The notes under the pieces were generated by a model that was not told the DNA's origin, did not search any database, and saw nothing but the letters and a program-made list of their open reading frames with translations. Positions 22,412-30,713 of a stretch of 44,931 nucleotides of DNA are shown here, piece after piece (position 1 is the stretch's first letter; the number at the start of each line of letters is the position of its first letter). This DNA is from Mesoaciditoga sp. (GTDB lineage: Bacteria > Thermotogota > Thermotogae > Mesoaciditogales > Mesoaciditogaceae), in contig WGFY01000026.1 in assembly GCA_015491995.1 (NCBI GenBank), positions 1 to 44,931 of the forward strand, read 5' to 3'. A program made the position numbers and the translations under genes.

Positions 22412-23488
22412 TCATTTTAGCCTCACAATCATTTTTACTGGATTATGGTCGCTGTTTTTGAATCCAAGGTCAAAGGTTTTTACTGACATAATATCGATAT
22501 TTGGTGAGATTAAAAAGCCATCTATGATGGTTGTGAAGTTCTCGCCTTTGACATACGGTTTTTCATCAGAGCGCAAACTTGGTATGTCGGGATCGAAAGC
22601 CCACTTCCAATTTGTAGGTGACCAATTTTCAGGAATACTTATGTATATATCCAAATATTTCATTGGGGTTGTGAATTTGAAATGATCAATGGATATGCCA
22701 GGCATCATGTTATTCCAATCTCCCCCTACGATCACGTAATTGCCTTTATTGTACTCCTTAACGATAAACTCTTTCAAATAATCAAGCTGCTTTTTTCTTA
22801 ACTTCCCACCTTTGTCAAAAGCTGAAAGGTGTAAATTCACAAAGACCAGATTTTTATTCGGATTCGTGGTCTTGTACCAAGAAGCCATAAAACATCTTTT
22901 GAGTTGAAATAAGTTGACTGGCCAAGCGTAATCACCAGGAAAGGTCCATCTTTGAACTTTGAAAGGTTTGTATTTGGTCAGTGTGATAATACCTGATGTC
23001 ACATTTCCCATGGGATGATCTATTGGAACTGGGATGAAGTTTACTTTGTAATTCAACGCGTAGTACTCAAAGTGATCTTTAAGCTCAGCTGTGATTTCTT
23101 TTACTTCATTCACGCCGTAAGTTCTTGCAGCGTTCCAATCCACTTCTTGCAGCAAGACGAAATCGCTTTCGTTTGAAGACAAAAAGTGTTTTATCGCTTT
23201 CATGTTGTCATCTACCACTTTTTTATTAGCGGGCATGGACATTTTCCCTCCGTCCATAAAGAAATCTTCTGAAGCATCAAGGCCACCATATCCTATGTTC
23301 CAAGATAGAATCGACAATTCTTTATTCACTGAAACGACGTTTTTGAAAGTTGACGGTGTGCTAAGTGGTGATAAGTTCAAAACAGGTTGAGGAGAATACA
23401 TGCTAATCGTTGAAAAAAGCAAAAACGCCCCTAAAACTCCTAAAACACCGATCAACATGTAAATGACTATTTGACCTACAAGTTCCAT
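22412..23488 (-). CDS. Membrane-anchored endonuclease/exonuclease/phosphatase-family protein
   Basis: This 358-residue protein has an N-terminal membrane helix (QIVIYMLIGVLGVLGAFLLF) and an extracytoplasmic EEP domain with motifs LSILSWNIGYGG (Asn), LLQEVDW (catalytic Glu), FVNLHLSAF, VGGDWNN (Asp/Asn) and NSDHNPV (final Asp-His). The EEP fold hydrolyses phosphodiesters in DNA, lipids or inositol phosphates; an exported location argues against DNA repair. The ATG at 23488 has AGGAGG nine bases upstream, so the longer frame to 23515 is rejected. A consensus promoter at 23535-23563 drives it, and the CDF gene follows. Confidence 0.85.
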   Translation of the reverse strand: MELVGQIVIYMLIGVLGVLGAFLLFSTISMYSPQPVLNLSPLSTPSTFKNVVSVNKELSILSWNIGYGGLDASEDFFMDGGKMSMPANKKVVDDNMKAIKHFLSSNESDFVLLQEVDWNAARTYGVNEVKEITAELKDHFEYYALNYKVNFIPVPIDHPMGNVTSGIITLTKYKPFKVQRWTFPGDYAWPVNLFQLKRCFMASWYKTTNPNKNLVFVNLHLSAFDKGGKLRKKQLDYLKEFIVKEYNKGNYVIVGGDWNNMMPGISIDHFKFTTPMKYLDIYISIPENWSPTNWKWAFDPDIPSLRSDEKPYVKGENFTTIIDGFLISPNIDIMSVKTFDLGFKNSDHNPVKMIVRLK

Positions 23489-23534
23489 TCTAACATCCTC
23501 CTTTTTGTTGTTCATATTTTGTTATTCATATCTT

Positions 23535-23563
23535 ATGATAGCGCATATTTTAGATATTGTCAA
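23535..23563 (-). promoter_or_regulatory. Promoter of the EEP-CDF unit
   Basis: Minus strand TTGACA (23563-23558), 17-base spacer, TATCAT (23540-23535). The -35 overlaps the -35 of the divergent phosphoesterase promoter in the heptamer TTGTCAA (23557-23563). Confidence 0.75.
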
Positions 23564-23586
23564 AGAATTTGTAATCATGATATAAT
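23557..23586 (+). promoter_or_regulatory. Promoter of the secreted metallophosphoesterase
   Basis: TTGTCA (23557-23562), 18-base spacer, TATAAT (23581-23586) preceded by TGA, an extended -10. Start near 23593 gives a leader of about 50 bases with AAGGAGGG before the TTG start. Confidence 0.78.
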
Positions 23587-23645
23587 CAAAGGGCAAATTC
23601 TTTTCAAGGTTTTTAAACTTGAATTCAAAAAAGGAGGGAATTAAA

Positions 23646-25835
23646 TTGTTGAAGAGGAGTGTGTTTTTGATCGTACTTCTTGCAATGACGGTGACCATTT
23701 TTGCAGCCACTGCTATGCAAGTGACCAATCAATCACAACTCATTGGGGGACCTGCTGCATCAGGACGAATGGGAGATTACATCCTTCAAAATTCGTCGGT
23801 ACGAGTTTTGATAGGTGCACCAGACAATTTTCACGGTTATATGAAAAGCGGTGGAAACATATTGGATGCATCTCTTGCCGAGCTAAGCAACGATCTGTTT
23901 GATGAAGGCCACACGTACTACGGATGGCCAAAACAAGCGATTTACAAAAAGGTAGTCATAAAAGATGATGGAAAGAAGACTGGCAACGCCGTTTTAGAGG
24001 CGATTGGATACAAAAGCGACATGCCTTTCATGAAGATCGATACGACATACACGCTGTATGGGAATTCTGATTACGTTGTGATCAGAACAACCCTCACCAA
24101 CACGTCAAACAAAGCCGTTGGACCGATGATCCTTGGAGATGCGGTCTTCTTTGGATACGCTAGACCTTTTCTCTTCGGAAACGGGTTTTCTTTCAAAAAT
24201 TTCAATTCTTTGCTTGTTGCCGGGTCGGGTGACGGTGTATCTTATGGTTTTACGACAACCCAAATCGATCCTAAAACCGGAAAGATGAAACCGGTTCACA
24301 TCGCTTACATATACAGTGATCCTGAGATAATGTCAAAAGCGATAATAGGAGCCGGGAAATCCATTACCTATGAAAGGGAATTCATAGTTGCGCCTACACT
24401 GGCAGATGTTGAGAAGACCACATTCGATCTTCGCAACGTGCCCTATTCGACAATGAAGGGGAAAGTCGTTGATACATTTGGTAACACGGTTCCACTTGCG
24501 AGGTTAGTTGTCAAAGATGCAAATGGTCTAACAGTTAGTGAAACAAAAACCAACGCCGCGGGAGAATATACCATCTACCTTGAAAATGGAAAATACTCTT
24601 TGAACGTTGATCAGCCGGGTTACACGGCAAAAGCGATGAGCTTCGTAGTTACAGGTAATGGAAACTTGCCGATGTTAACGGTTGGATATGTTACAAAAAA
24701 CACTTTCGTGTGGCCGACGTATTTGACGAACGTTTCAACCGATTCAGTTTACGTTAACCTCAAAACGATCTTGCCATCCGTTGTAACGGTTAAATACGCC
24801 AAATCTTCCGATTACGCAAAGAACGCAAAATTCATGGGATCCATTTCTGAAAGTGTTTTGGATGTCTATCATCACGTGAAGCTTACCAATTTAGATTCGA
24901 ATACTCAGTACACTTACATGGTTATTTCAAAAGATCCAGTTACTGGTTCACAATCATCTAAAATTTTCAAATTCATAACCACACCTCTTGACGATTCTTT
25001 AAAGAATTTTTCATTTGTGGTTTATGGAGATACCCGTACATTCCAGCTTAGAAATAAGATAGTTTGTGATGCGATAGCAAAAGATCCTTCAAATCCACGA
25101 TTTGTTTTCAACATCGGTGATTTGACAATGGACGGAAGAGTTAAAACAAATTGGAGCAGATTTTTCTGGGCTATTCACGATCTTGCCGCCAACATTCCAT
25201 ACTATCCAATTCTTGGAAATCATGAGTACAATTCCTCATATTTCTACGATGCATTCCCACTTCCAAAAGGCGGAGGAACAGATCAGGAAGAATGGTACAG
25301 TTTTAATTACGGTTCCGTTCATTTCATAATTTTAGATGCCGATGTGATCTTAATGGAAAAAGATGCTGCCAAGATGCAAAAACAAACCGATTGGCTTGTA
25401 AAAGATCTTAAAGCCAACGAAAATGCGAAATTCAAAGTGGTCATTTTCCATCAACCATTTTGGACGAATACGACGGATGAAACCGGTAATCCACAGTTGG
25501 TGAAGCATTGGAAAGGCATTTTTGAAAAGTACGGTGTGAATATCGTATTCAACGGACATTATCATGCCTACGAACATTTCTTTGTGAACGGCGTTACATA
25601 TATAACCACCGCTGGCGGAGGTGCGCCGATGTATCAGCTGAAACCAAAGGATAAATGGTGGCCTTTCACCGTAAAATCCATAGCAGACATTCATCATTAC
25701 ACGGTTGTTAATATAAATGGCAACACGATGACTGTTACCGCTAAGGGTGTGCTTAAGCAGATAAATGACAAACAGGAAAAAGCTTTTAAGCCTTACACGG
25801 GAACGATCGATACCTTCACAATCAAAGTACATTGA
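23646..25835 (+). CDS. Secreted multidomain metallophosphoesterase
   Basis: This 729-residue protein has a signal peptide (KRSVFLIVLLAMTVTIFAATA), an N-terminal beta-rich domain of unknown role (about 25-265), a carboxypeptidase-regulatory-like beta domain (about 270-340, MKGKVVDTFGNTVPLARLVV), a fibronectin/purple-acid-phosphatase-N-like domain (about 350-450) and a calcineurin-type catalytic domain (from about 455). The metal ligands are clear: YGDTR, NIGDL, GNHE near 522, FHQPFW and GHYHAYEH near 637. The start is TTG at 23646 with AAGGAGGG seven bases upstream; TTG at 23649 is possible. Likely exported to recover phosphate or act on envelope polymers; the substrate is not known. Confidence 0.88.
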   Translation: MLKRSVFLIVLLAMTVTIFAATAMQVTNQSQLIGGPAASGRMGDYILQNSSVRVLIGAPDNFHGYMKSGGNILDASLAELSNDLFDEGHTYYGWPKQAIYKKVVIKDDGKKTGNAVLEAIGYKSDMPFMKIDTTYTLYGNSDYVVIRTTLTNTSNKAVGPMILGDAVFFGYARPFLFGNGFSFKNFNSLLVAGSGDGVSYGFTTTQIDPKTGKMKPVHIAYIYSDPEIMSKAIIGAGKSITYEREFIVAPTLADVEKTTFDLRNVPYSTMKGKVVDTFGNTVPLARLVVKDANGLTVSETKTNAAGEYTIYLENGKYSLNVDQPGYTAKAMSFVVTGNGNLPMLTVGYVTKNTFVWPTYLTNVSTDSVYVNLKTILPSVVTVKYAKSSDYAKNAKFMGSISESVLDVYHHVKLTNLDSNTQYTYMVISKDPVTGSQSSKIFKFITTPLDDSLKNFSFVVYGDTRTFQLRNKIVCDAIAKDPSNPRFVFNIGDLTMDGRVKTNWSRFFWAIHDLAANIPYYPILGNHEYNSSYFYDAFPLPKGGGTDQEEWYSFNYGSVHFIILDADVILMEKDAAKMQKQTDWLVKDLKANENAKFKVVIFHQPFWTNTTDETGNPQLVKHWKGIFEKYGVNIVFNGHYHAYEHFFVNGVTYITTAGGGAPMYQLKPKDKWWPFTVKSIADIHHYTVVNINGNTMTVTAKGVLKQINDKQEKAFKPYTGTIDTFTIKVH

Positions 25836-25852
25836 GCTTCCTTAAAATAAAA

Positions 25853-25879
25853 AGGGCCCAGATTTCCTGGGCTCTTTTT
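25853..25879 (+). terminator. Intrinsic terminator after the phosphoesterase
   Basis: Stem AGGGCCCAG with CTGGGCTCT (25853-25861 and 25867-25875, one G-U pair), 5-base loop, T5 tract (25875-25879). The next promoter begins inside the T tract. Confidence 0.9.
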
Positions 25880-25905
25880 GATTTTAAGGCACAAAATTGT
25901 AAAAT
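25878..25905 (+). promoter_or_regulatory. Promoter of the GGDEF gene
   Basis: TTGATT (25878-25883), 16-base spacer, TAAAAT (25900-25905). It follows the terminator directly and lies 28 bases before the ATG at 25933. Confidence 0.55.
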
Positions 25906-25932
25906 GTAAGAAAGCAAAATAAGGAGGCGGAT

Positions 25933-27645
25933 ATGAGGGAAAAGGAACACAAGGTATTTTTGATGTTGTCCATATTAACACTTAACGTTTTTTACCTTGT
26001 CATCTTTACTTATGGACAAGGTGCGTTTTTATCGATTGATGATTATTATTTCTTCTTTACGCTGACGATATTCGCCTATCTTATCCAATCTTTTGGAATC
26101 TCAAATTTTGGAGATTTAACCGTCGTTCCACATTTTTTCGCACTCTTTCCCATGCTTGCTGTCTTTGGCCCGATTCCAACATCGATAATTGCGTATGTCA
26201 ACACTCTCTTTGCCTATCGAAAAAATTATGACTTGTATGCCAGATTTTACGGTGGTGTGCAGTATGCGCTTTCTTATTACATTGCAGGAGTGGTAATGCA
26301 GATCTTTCACTTCAATTGGGTTGGGATAATTCTGTCTCTTTTGGTCTTTAAACTCGTTAATTCCATACTGGTCGACATGTTTTACGATTATTTCAGGAAT
26401 AGATGGTACGGCTTAAAAAATGTTATCAAGAACTCGTGCACAGAAGTCGCTTTTTTTTCTTTGACCATCCCAATGGTTTTCATGCTTGTAATTCAAGAAA
26501 AAGATATACTGAAAATCTTTATCGTCTACGCTCTTGTTTTCCCCGTCATTTTCACAAAATTGTTGTCGATCCAAGATAAATTCAATCAAGAGTTGAAGAA
26601 AGAAAAAGTAGAACTTTCCACGAGTTTGAACAAACTCAAAAGAATCTTGGAAGTTTCCGAAATGCTAAAAGTGAATATGTCGCTGGTTGATTTGATGATG
26701 CGTGTCGCTTCTATCATCCATAACGATCTTGGGTGGGAATACGTTTTGGTGAGCATGATCACGCCGGATGGTAAAGTGAATCGGGTCGCCTATTCGGGAA
26801 TTGAAAAAGAGGAGTTTGAAAGGCTTAAAAAAAATCCGCCGCCCCTTAAGATGATAAAGTTCCTTATGAAGGAAGAATTCAAAGTATCACATTCGTATTT
26901 CATACCAGGGGAAGCGATGATAGAGCTTCCGGAGGAATCAAGCTATTTGGGAAATTACGATGTGATAGATGACGAAAGTTGGCAAGAAAAAGATCTGCTT
27001 TGGATTCCCATAACAAATAGGAACGATAAGATGATCGCCTTCATATCCCCAGATAAGCCGCTTGACGGTAAAAGACCGTCATTTGAAGATATAGCCATTT
27101 TGGAAATATTTGCGAATCAGGTTTTCATCGCGCTTGAGAATTCAAATGAGTTTGAAAAACTTCAAGAGAAAGCTATAAGAGACAGCCAAACTGGTCTTTA
27201 CAACCACACCGAGTTTTACAACAAATTTGAAGGAATGATCGAAAGAGATGAAAAGGTTTGTCTTGTGATGATCGACATAGACGATTTCAAGATCGTAAAT
27301 GACACTTATGGACACCAGATGGGAGATAAGATCATTGCCTACATTTCTGAGATGATAAAGCGTTCAATACGTCAAGAAGATATTGCCGCACGCTATGGAG
27401 GAGAAGAGTTTGCAATAATTCTTAAAGGAATAGAAGGAAACACGGCCAAAAGCATAGCTGAAAGGTTGAGAATATCGATAGTGGCAGGAGATTCGCCCGT
27501 TAAGGTTACGATAAGTTTGGGCGTTGCATGCCGTCCAAAAGATGCCTTAGAATCAAATGATATAGTGATGCTCGCTGACAAAGCGCTGTACCTGGCAAAG
27601 ATGAGGGGAAAAAACAGGGTCGTCTTGACTAAAAAAGAATCGTAA
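25933..27645 (+). CDS. Membrane GAF-GGDEF diguanylate cyclase
   Basis: This 570-residue protein makes the second messenger cyclic di-GMP from two GTP. Residues 1-210 form about six membrane helices (a MASE-like sensory region), 210-235 a charged helix, about 240-400 a GAF-like domain, and 405-565 the GGDEF domain. The active-site motif is RYGGEEF (GGEEF at 489-493). RQED, five residues before it (480-483), matches the RxxD inhibitory site, so product feedback is likely. Start ATG at 25933 with AAGGAGGCGG. Single gene with its own promoter. The signal sensed is unknown; a link to the pilus genes downstream is plausible but unproven. Confidence 0.92.
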   Translation: MREKEHKVFLMLSILTLNVFYLVIFTYGQGAFLSIDDYYFFFTLTIFAYLIQSFGISNFGDLTVVPHFFALFPMLAVFGPIPTSIIAYVNTLFAYRKNYDLYARFYGGVQYALSYYIAGVVMQIFHFNWVGIILSLLVFKLVNSILVDMFYDYFRNRWYGLKNVIKNSCTEVAFFSLTIPMVFMLVIQEKDILKIFIVYALVFPVIFTKLLSIQDKFNQELKKEKVELSTSLNKLKRILEVSEMLKVNMSLVDLMMRVASIIHNDLGWEYVLVSMITPDGKVNRVAYSGIEKEEFERLKKNPPPLKMIKFLMKEEFKVSHSYFIPGEAMIELPEESSYLGNYDVIDDESWQEKDLLWIPITNRNDKMIAFISPDKPLDGKRPSFEDIAILEIFANQVFIALENSNEFEKLQEKAIRDSQTGLYNHTEFYNKFEGMIERDEKVCLVMIDIDDFKIVNDTYGHQMGDKIIAYISEMIKRSIRQEDIAARYGGEEFAIILKGIEGNTAKSIAERLRISIVAGDSPVKVTISLGVACRPKDALESNDIVMLADKALYLAKMRGKNRVVLTKKES

Positions 27646-27667
27646 AATTTGATGTCATCATGGGTAC

Positions 27668-27697
27668 TTGACAAAGCCACCTCTTTTAGGGTAAGAT
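27668..27697 (+). promoter_or_regulatory. Promoter of the tRNA cluster
   Basis: TTGACA (27668-27673), 18-base spacer, TAAGAT (27692-27697), ending 19 bases before the first tRNA. The stretch after it is GC-rich, as often seen at stable RNA promoters. Confidence 0.75.
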
Positions 27698-27716
27698 ATC
27701 CGTGTCCGGACGAGCT

Positions 27717-27792
27717 GCCCTCATCGTCTAGTGGTCTAGGACACCGGCCTTTCACGCCGGCGGCTGGGGTTCGAATCCCCATGAGGGCGCCA
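27717..27792 (+). tRNA. tRNA-Glu (TTC)
   Basis: 76 bases; acceptor GCCCTCA/TGAGGGC, anticodon stem CCGGC/GCCGG with loop CTTTCAC (anticodon TTC), T arm GGGG-TTCGAAT-CCCC, G73, encoded CCA. First of four tandem tRNAs. Confidence 0.97.
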
Positions 27793-27798
27793 AGGATT

Positions 27799-27873
27799 GG
27801 GGACATAGCTCAGTGGGAGAGCGCCTGCCTTACAAGCAGGAGGTCGCAGGTTCAAACCCTGCTGTCCCCACCA
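27799..27873 (+). tRNA. tRNA-Val (TAC)
   Basis: 75 bases; acceptor GGGGACA/TGTCCCC, D stem GCTC/GAGC, anticodon stem CCTGC/GCAGG with loop CTTACAA (anticodon TAC), T stem GCAGG/CCTGC, A73, encoded CCA. Confidence 0.97.
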
Positions 27874-27884
27874 CGTGGAAGAGT

Positions 27885-27962
27885 GGGGACGTGGTGCAGT
27901 CTGGTTAGCATGCCGGTCTGTCACACCGGTGGTCGCGAGTTCGAGCCTCGTCGTCCCCGCCA
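27885..27962 (+). tRNA. tRNA-Asp (GTC)
   Basis: 78 bases; acceptor GGGGACG/CGTCCCC, anticodon stem CCGGT/ACCGG with loop CTGTCAC (anticodon GTC), T stem GCGAG/CTCGT with one G-U, G73 as expected for Asp, encoded CCA. Confidence 0.97.
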
Positions 27963-27964
27963 AT

Positions 27965-28040
27965 GCCGAGGTAGCTCAGGTGGTAGAGCAGTGGACTGAA
28001 AATCCTCGTGTCCCTGGTTCAACTCCAGGCCTCGGCACCA
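27965..28040 (+). tRNA. tRNA-Phe (GAA)
   Basis: 76 bases; acceptor GCCGAGG/CCTCGGC, D stem GCTC/GAGC, loop CTGAAAA (anticodon GAA), T stem CCTGG/CCAGG, A73, encoded CCA. The anticodon stem GTGGA/TCCTC has a U-U mismatch at positions 28-42. Confidence 0.96.
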
Positions 28041-28053
28041 GCGAAGAAAAGAA

Positions 28054-28082
28054 GAAAGAGGATCGAATAGCGATCCTCTTTC
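28054..28082 (+). terminator. Intrinsic terminator of the tRNA cluster
   Basis: A 12-bp stem (28054-28065 with 28071-28082; core GAGGATCG/CGATCCTC) with loop AATAG. T residues lie in the 3' arm (CTCTTTCTC) rather than in a long run after it. Confidence 0.8.
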
Positions 28083-28090
28083 TCATGTTG

Positions 28091-28099
28091 TGATATAAT
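28091..28099 (+). promoter_or_regulatory. Extended -10 of the type IV pilus operon
   Basis: TGA-TATAAT, 9 bases after the tRNA terminator hairpin. The transcript would start near 28106 and reach the pilC ATG at 28125, with GAGGTGAT as ribosome site. Confidence 0.65.
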
Positions 28100-28124
28100 T
28101 CAAACGAAAAAGTGAGGTGATAAG

Positions 28125-29330
28125 ATGCCCACTTATGTGTTTGATGCTGTGAATCCAAGCGGTAAGATGGTAAAAGGGAAACTTGATGCCAACAACGAAA
28201 TGAACCTTATAAATAGATTATCCCAAGAGGGATACGTTGTGCTCAACGTTCAAGCTGTTGCAGAGAAAAGGAAAGGTATGAGACTACGTGCCAAATTGGG
28301 GGATTTGGTTTTGTTTACGCGCCAATTTTCAACCATGATAAACGCTGGTGTAAGGATAAAAGATTCCATCAACCTTTTGGCAAGGCAGGAAGCGTTCAGT
28401 AAAACTTTTAGAGATATTCTCTCAGAGGTTGTCTTATCCATTGATGGTGGCATGTCTCTTTCTGAAGCATTTGAAAAGGTTGGCGCATTTGATCCCGTGT
28501 TAATCAACCTCATGCAAGCGGGTGAGAGCGGCGGAGTTCTCGATGAGTCTCTTTCCAAATTATCGGCCTTTTATGAAAATTCGAAGAAGATCAGGGATGA
28601 AATACGTTCCGCTATGGCTTACCCTGTTTTCGTGTCCATCTTTGCCGTTTTGATATTAATGGTGATAAGTTTGTTTATACTTCCCAACCTTTTCAGGGCT
28701 TTTGGTAGCAAAAAACCTGGAGGTGTGGTCGCCATTCTCATAAACACGAACAATTATCTTGCGAATAATTGGATAGCAATCGTGATATTTTTGATAGGAT
28801 TCTTCATAGGAGGATATTTCTTCATGCGCACGCCATATGGAATGGCGACTAAGGGATTCATGCTTTCGCTCTTGCCTCCCATAAAAAAACTTAGACGTCT
28901 TGAAACTTCCTCAAGCTTCAGTAAAACTTTGGCCACTTTGATATCAAGTGGCGTTACAATCACTGAAGCCGTTAAAATGGCTGCCAATGCCACATCAGAT
29001 CATGAATTGATAAAATCGGTTCCTTCGATGATCGATACGCTTAAAAATGGTGGGACACTTAAAGAAGCCATGGGGAAATCCAAGTATTTCCCTCAATTGC
29101 TTGTGGAAATGGTTGGGACCGGTGAGGAAACTGGAAGAGTTGATGAGATGCTCAACAAAGTTGCGGAATTTTACGATCAAGAAGTATCAGTCAAATTAAA
29201 ACAAATAGTTTCCATGATCGAACCAGCCATGATAGGGGTTATAGGAATATTTGTTGGGTTCCTAACCTTCAGCCTTTATCAAACCATGTTCAGCCTTGAA
29301 AATGGGGCGGGGCAAGGATTTGGAAAATGA
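28125..29330 (+). CDS. pilC: Type IV pilus inner-membrane platform protein PilC
   Basis: PilC (type II secretion F family) is the inner-membrane platform on which the PilB/PilT ATPases drive pilin insertion or removal. The 401 residues show the N-terminal YVFDAVNPSGKMVKGKL, two GspF domains (about 65-190 with FTRQFSTMINAGVRIKDSI, and 265-390 with FSKTLATLISSGVTITEAV) and three membrane helices (165-190, 215-235, 365-390). GTGEETGRVDEML is a typical second-domain motif. It heads an operon that runs without visible terminators to the secretin. The PilB extension ATPase is not in the operon. Confidence 0.95.
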   Translation: MPTYVFDAVNPSGKMVKGKLDANNEMNLINRLSQEGYVVLNVQAVAEKRKGMRLRAKLGDLVLFTRQFSTMINAGVRIKDSINLLARQEAFSKTFRDILSEVVLSIDGGMSLSEAFEKVGAFDPVLINLMQAGESGGVLDESLSKLSAFYENSKKIRDEIRSAMAYPVFVSIFAVLILMVISLFILPNLFRAFGSKKPGGVVAILINTNNYLANNWIAIVIFLIGFFIGGYFFMRTPYGMATKGFMLSLLPPIKKLRRLETSSSFSKTLATLISSGVTITEAVKMAANATSDHELIKSVPSMIDTLKNGGTLKEAMGKSKYFPQLLVEMVGTGEETGRVDEMLNKVAEFYDQEVSVKLKQIVSMIEPAMIGVIGIFVGFLTFSLYQTMFSLENGAGQGFGK

Positions 29331-29737
29331 AGGCTGGTCATACCTTGATAGAGCTGCTTGTTTATATTGCTATTGTATCGTTGATTTTATCATTTGTATT
29401 TCCGATTTTCAACACGATGACCGAAAGAACCTTGTTATATGAAGATGTGAAAACCATGAAAAGCATGATAAGATATGCCCGTATCGTCTCTTATTTTAAA
29501 AATTGTAGGGTGGATGTATTTCTTGCCACAAAGCTTGTAAGGGTTATGCTTGGCAAAAGAACTCTTAAAGCTTACAAATTAAATGTGGATGTTAGAGGGG
29601 ACACACATTTCGCATTTTCAAATGGCGTGCCTTACATTTCTGGTGAAACGAAATTTTCAATTGAAGGTTCGTTACCAGTTATCTTAACTGTTACTCCCGT
29701 GATTGGGAAAGTGAATGTGAGAAAATTGGAGTGGTGA
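29327..29737 (+). CDS. Type IV pilin-like (pseudopilin) protein
   Basis: This 136-residue protein has a class III prepilin signal: a short basic leader MKAG, then HTLIELLVYIAIVSLI. Prepilin peptidase should cut after Gly4, leaving His at +1 (usually Phe or Met) and the conserved Glu at +5, followed by a hydrophobic helix to about residue 28. The rest is a small beta-rich globular domain without cysteines. It is probably a minor pilin that helps prime assembly; the major pilin is not in the window. The ATG overlaps the pilC stop (ATGA). Confidence 0.85.
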   Translation: MKAGHTLIELLVYIAIVSLILSFVFPIFNTMTERTLLYEDVKTMKSMIRYARIVSYFKNCRVDVFLATKLVRVMLGKRTLKAYKLNVDVRGDTHFAFSNGVPYISGETKFSIEGSLPVILTVTPVIGKVNVRKLEW

Positions 29738-29738
29738 T

Positions 29739-30713
29739 ATGGGATTGTTCACGAGTTATTACGTTGGGATAGACATTGGAAGGTACGGAGCCAGTGGAGT
29801 GAAGTTGAAGATAAATGGAAAGAAAACGAAGTTGATCTCTTCAACTTCGATTCTTTACAGGAAAGAAGCATTCGATGGTGAAAATTTAAGCGATGAGAGT
29901 GAAATACTCCACGCTCTTGGAATGATCAAAGCCTCTTTGAAAATTAACATGGAGGATGTGATAGTTTCATCGCTTTTTCCAGACAGAATACTTTTTAGGA
30001 AAATAGAACTTCCCAAAATGCCTGAACAGCAGATTTCAAACGCCGCAAAATTCCAAATAGTGAAAGAGCTTTCAATTTCTCCAGATGAAATCACAGTTGA
30101 AGTGGATACAAGACAAAAAGTTCCTAACTTATTAGATGTTTCCGTGCTTGTCGTCAGGAATGAGGATATATCAAAATTCAACAGTTTGTTTTTCAAATCT
30201 AGCTTACCATTTCCGGATATTTTAGATGCAGGCTACTTCAAATTCGGATACATCTTAAAAGATGAGTTGTTCGAAGGAGTGACATTTGTGGTTTTTGAAG
30301 ATGTTGCTTCCACATACCTTGAACTTTTTAAAGACCGAGTGCTCATGGGGATCGACAACGTAATAGGTGGGTCGAAAGAGCTCTTGAAAGATGGGCAAAA
30401 CGCAAATTCACATTATCAAGAGCTTTCGGACAAGATTCAACGGCTTTCAAAGATGATGCTCTCAAGGTTTTCCATGTCAGATGCGGAGGTGGAACATTTC
30501 ATTTTCACATCGGAGATGGAAGAACACCTCGATGTATGGCACAACGTCTTGGGCAATTTTCAAATGGCCAAAGAAGTGCTTATGCATAGAGAGGCTTTCA
30601 ACATCAGTTTAGACGTCCCTTTGGGAGCATACAGTCTTGCGATAAGGGGGGTGACTGATAATTATAAAGATAAATTTCTACCGAAAAAAGGTAAGAAAAG
30701 TAAGACCGTTTAA
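29739..30713 (+). CDS. pilM: Type IV pilus assembly protein PilM
   Basis: PilM is the actin-like cytoplasmic ATPase-fold protein that binds the N-terminal tail of PilN. The 324 residues begin with YYVGIDIGRYGASGVKL (phosphate-1 loop of the actin fold). Later segments follow PilM: SSLFPDRILFRKIELPKMP and a region corresponding to the second ATP-binding subdomain (VIGGSKELLK). Start ATG at 29739 with GGAGTGGTGAT, one base after the pseudopilin stop. The 3' end contains the ribosome site and start of pilN in another frame (53-base overlap). Confidence 0.88.
   Translation: MGLFTSYYVGIDIGRYGASGVKLKINGKKTKLISSTSILYRKEAFDGENLSDESEILHALGMIKASLKINMEDVIVSSLFPDRILFRKIELPKMPEQQISNAAKFQIVKELSISPDEITVEVDTRQKVPNLLDVSVLVVRNEDISKFNSLFFKSSLPFPDILDAGYFKFGYILKDELFEGVTFVVFEDVASTYLELFKDRVLMGIDNVIGGSKELLKDGQNANSHYQELSDKIQRLSKMMLSRFSMSDAEVEHFIFTSEMEEHLDVWHNVLGNFQMAKEVLMHREAFNISLDVPLGAYSLAIRGVTDNYKDKFLPKKGKKSKTV

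Noticed and set aside
25350-25832. 160-codon open frame antisense to the metallophosphoesterase
   Set aside because: Covers the catalytic core of the sense gene and has no initiation signals.
27649-27999. 116-codon frame running through the tRNA cluster, and its antisense counterparts
   Set aside because: Consists of tRNA sequence read as protein; the region is fully explained by four tRNAs and a promoter.
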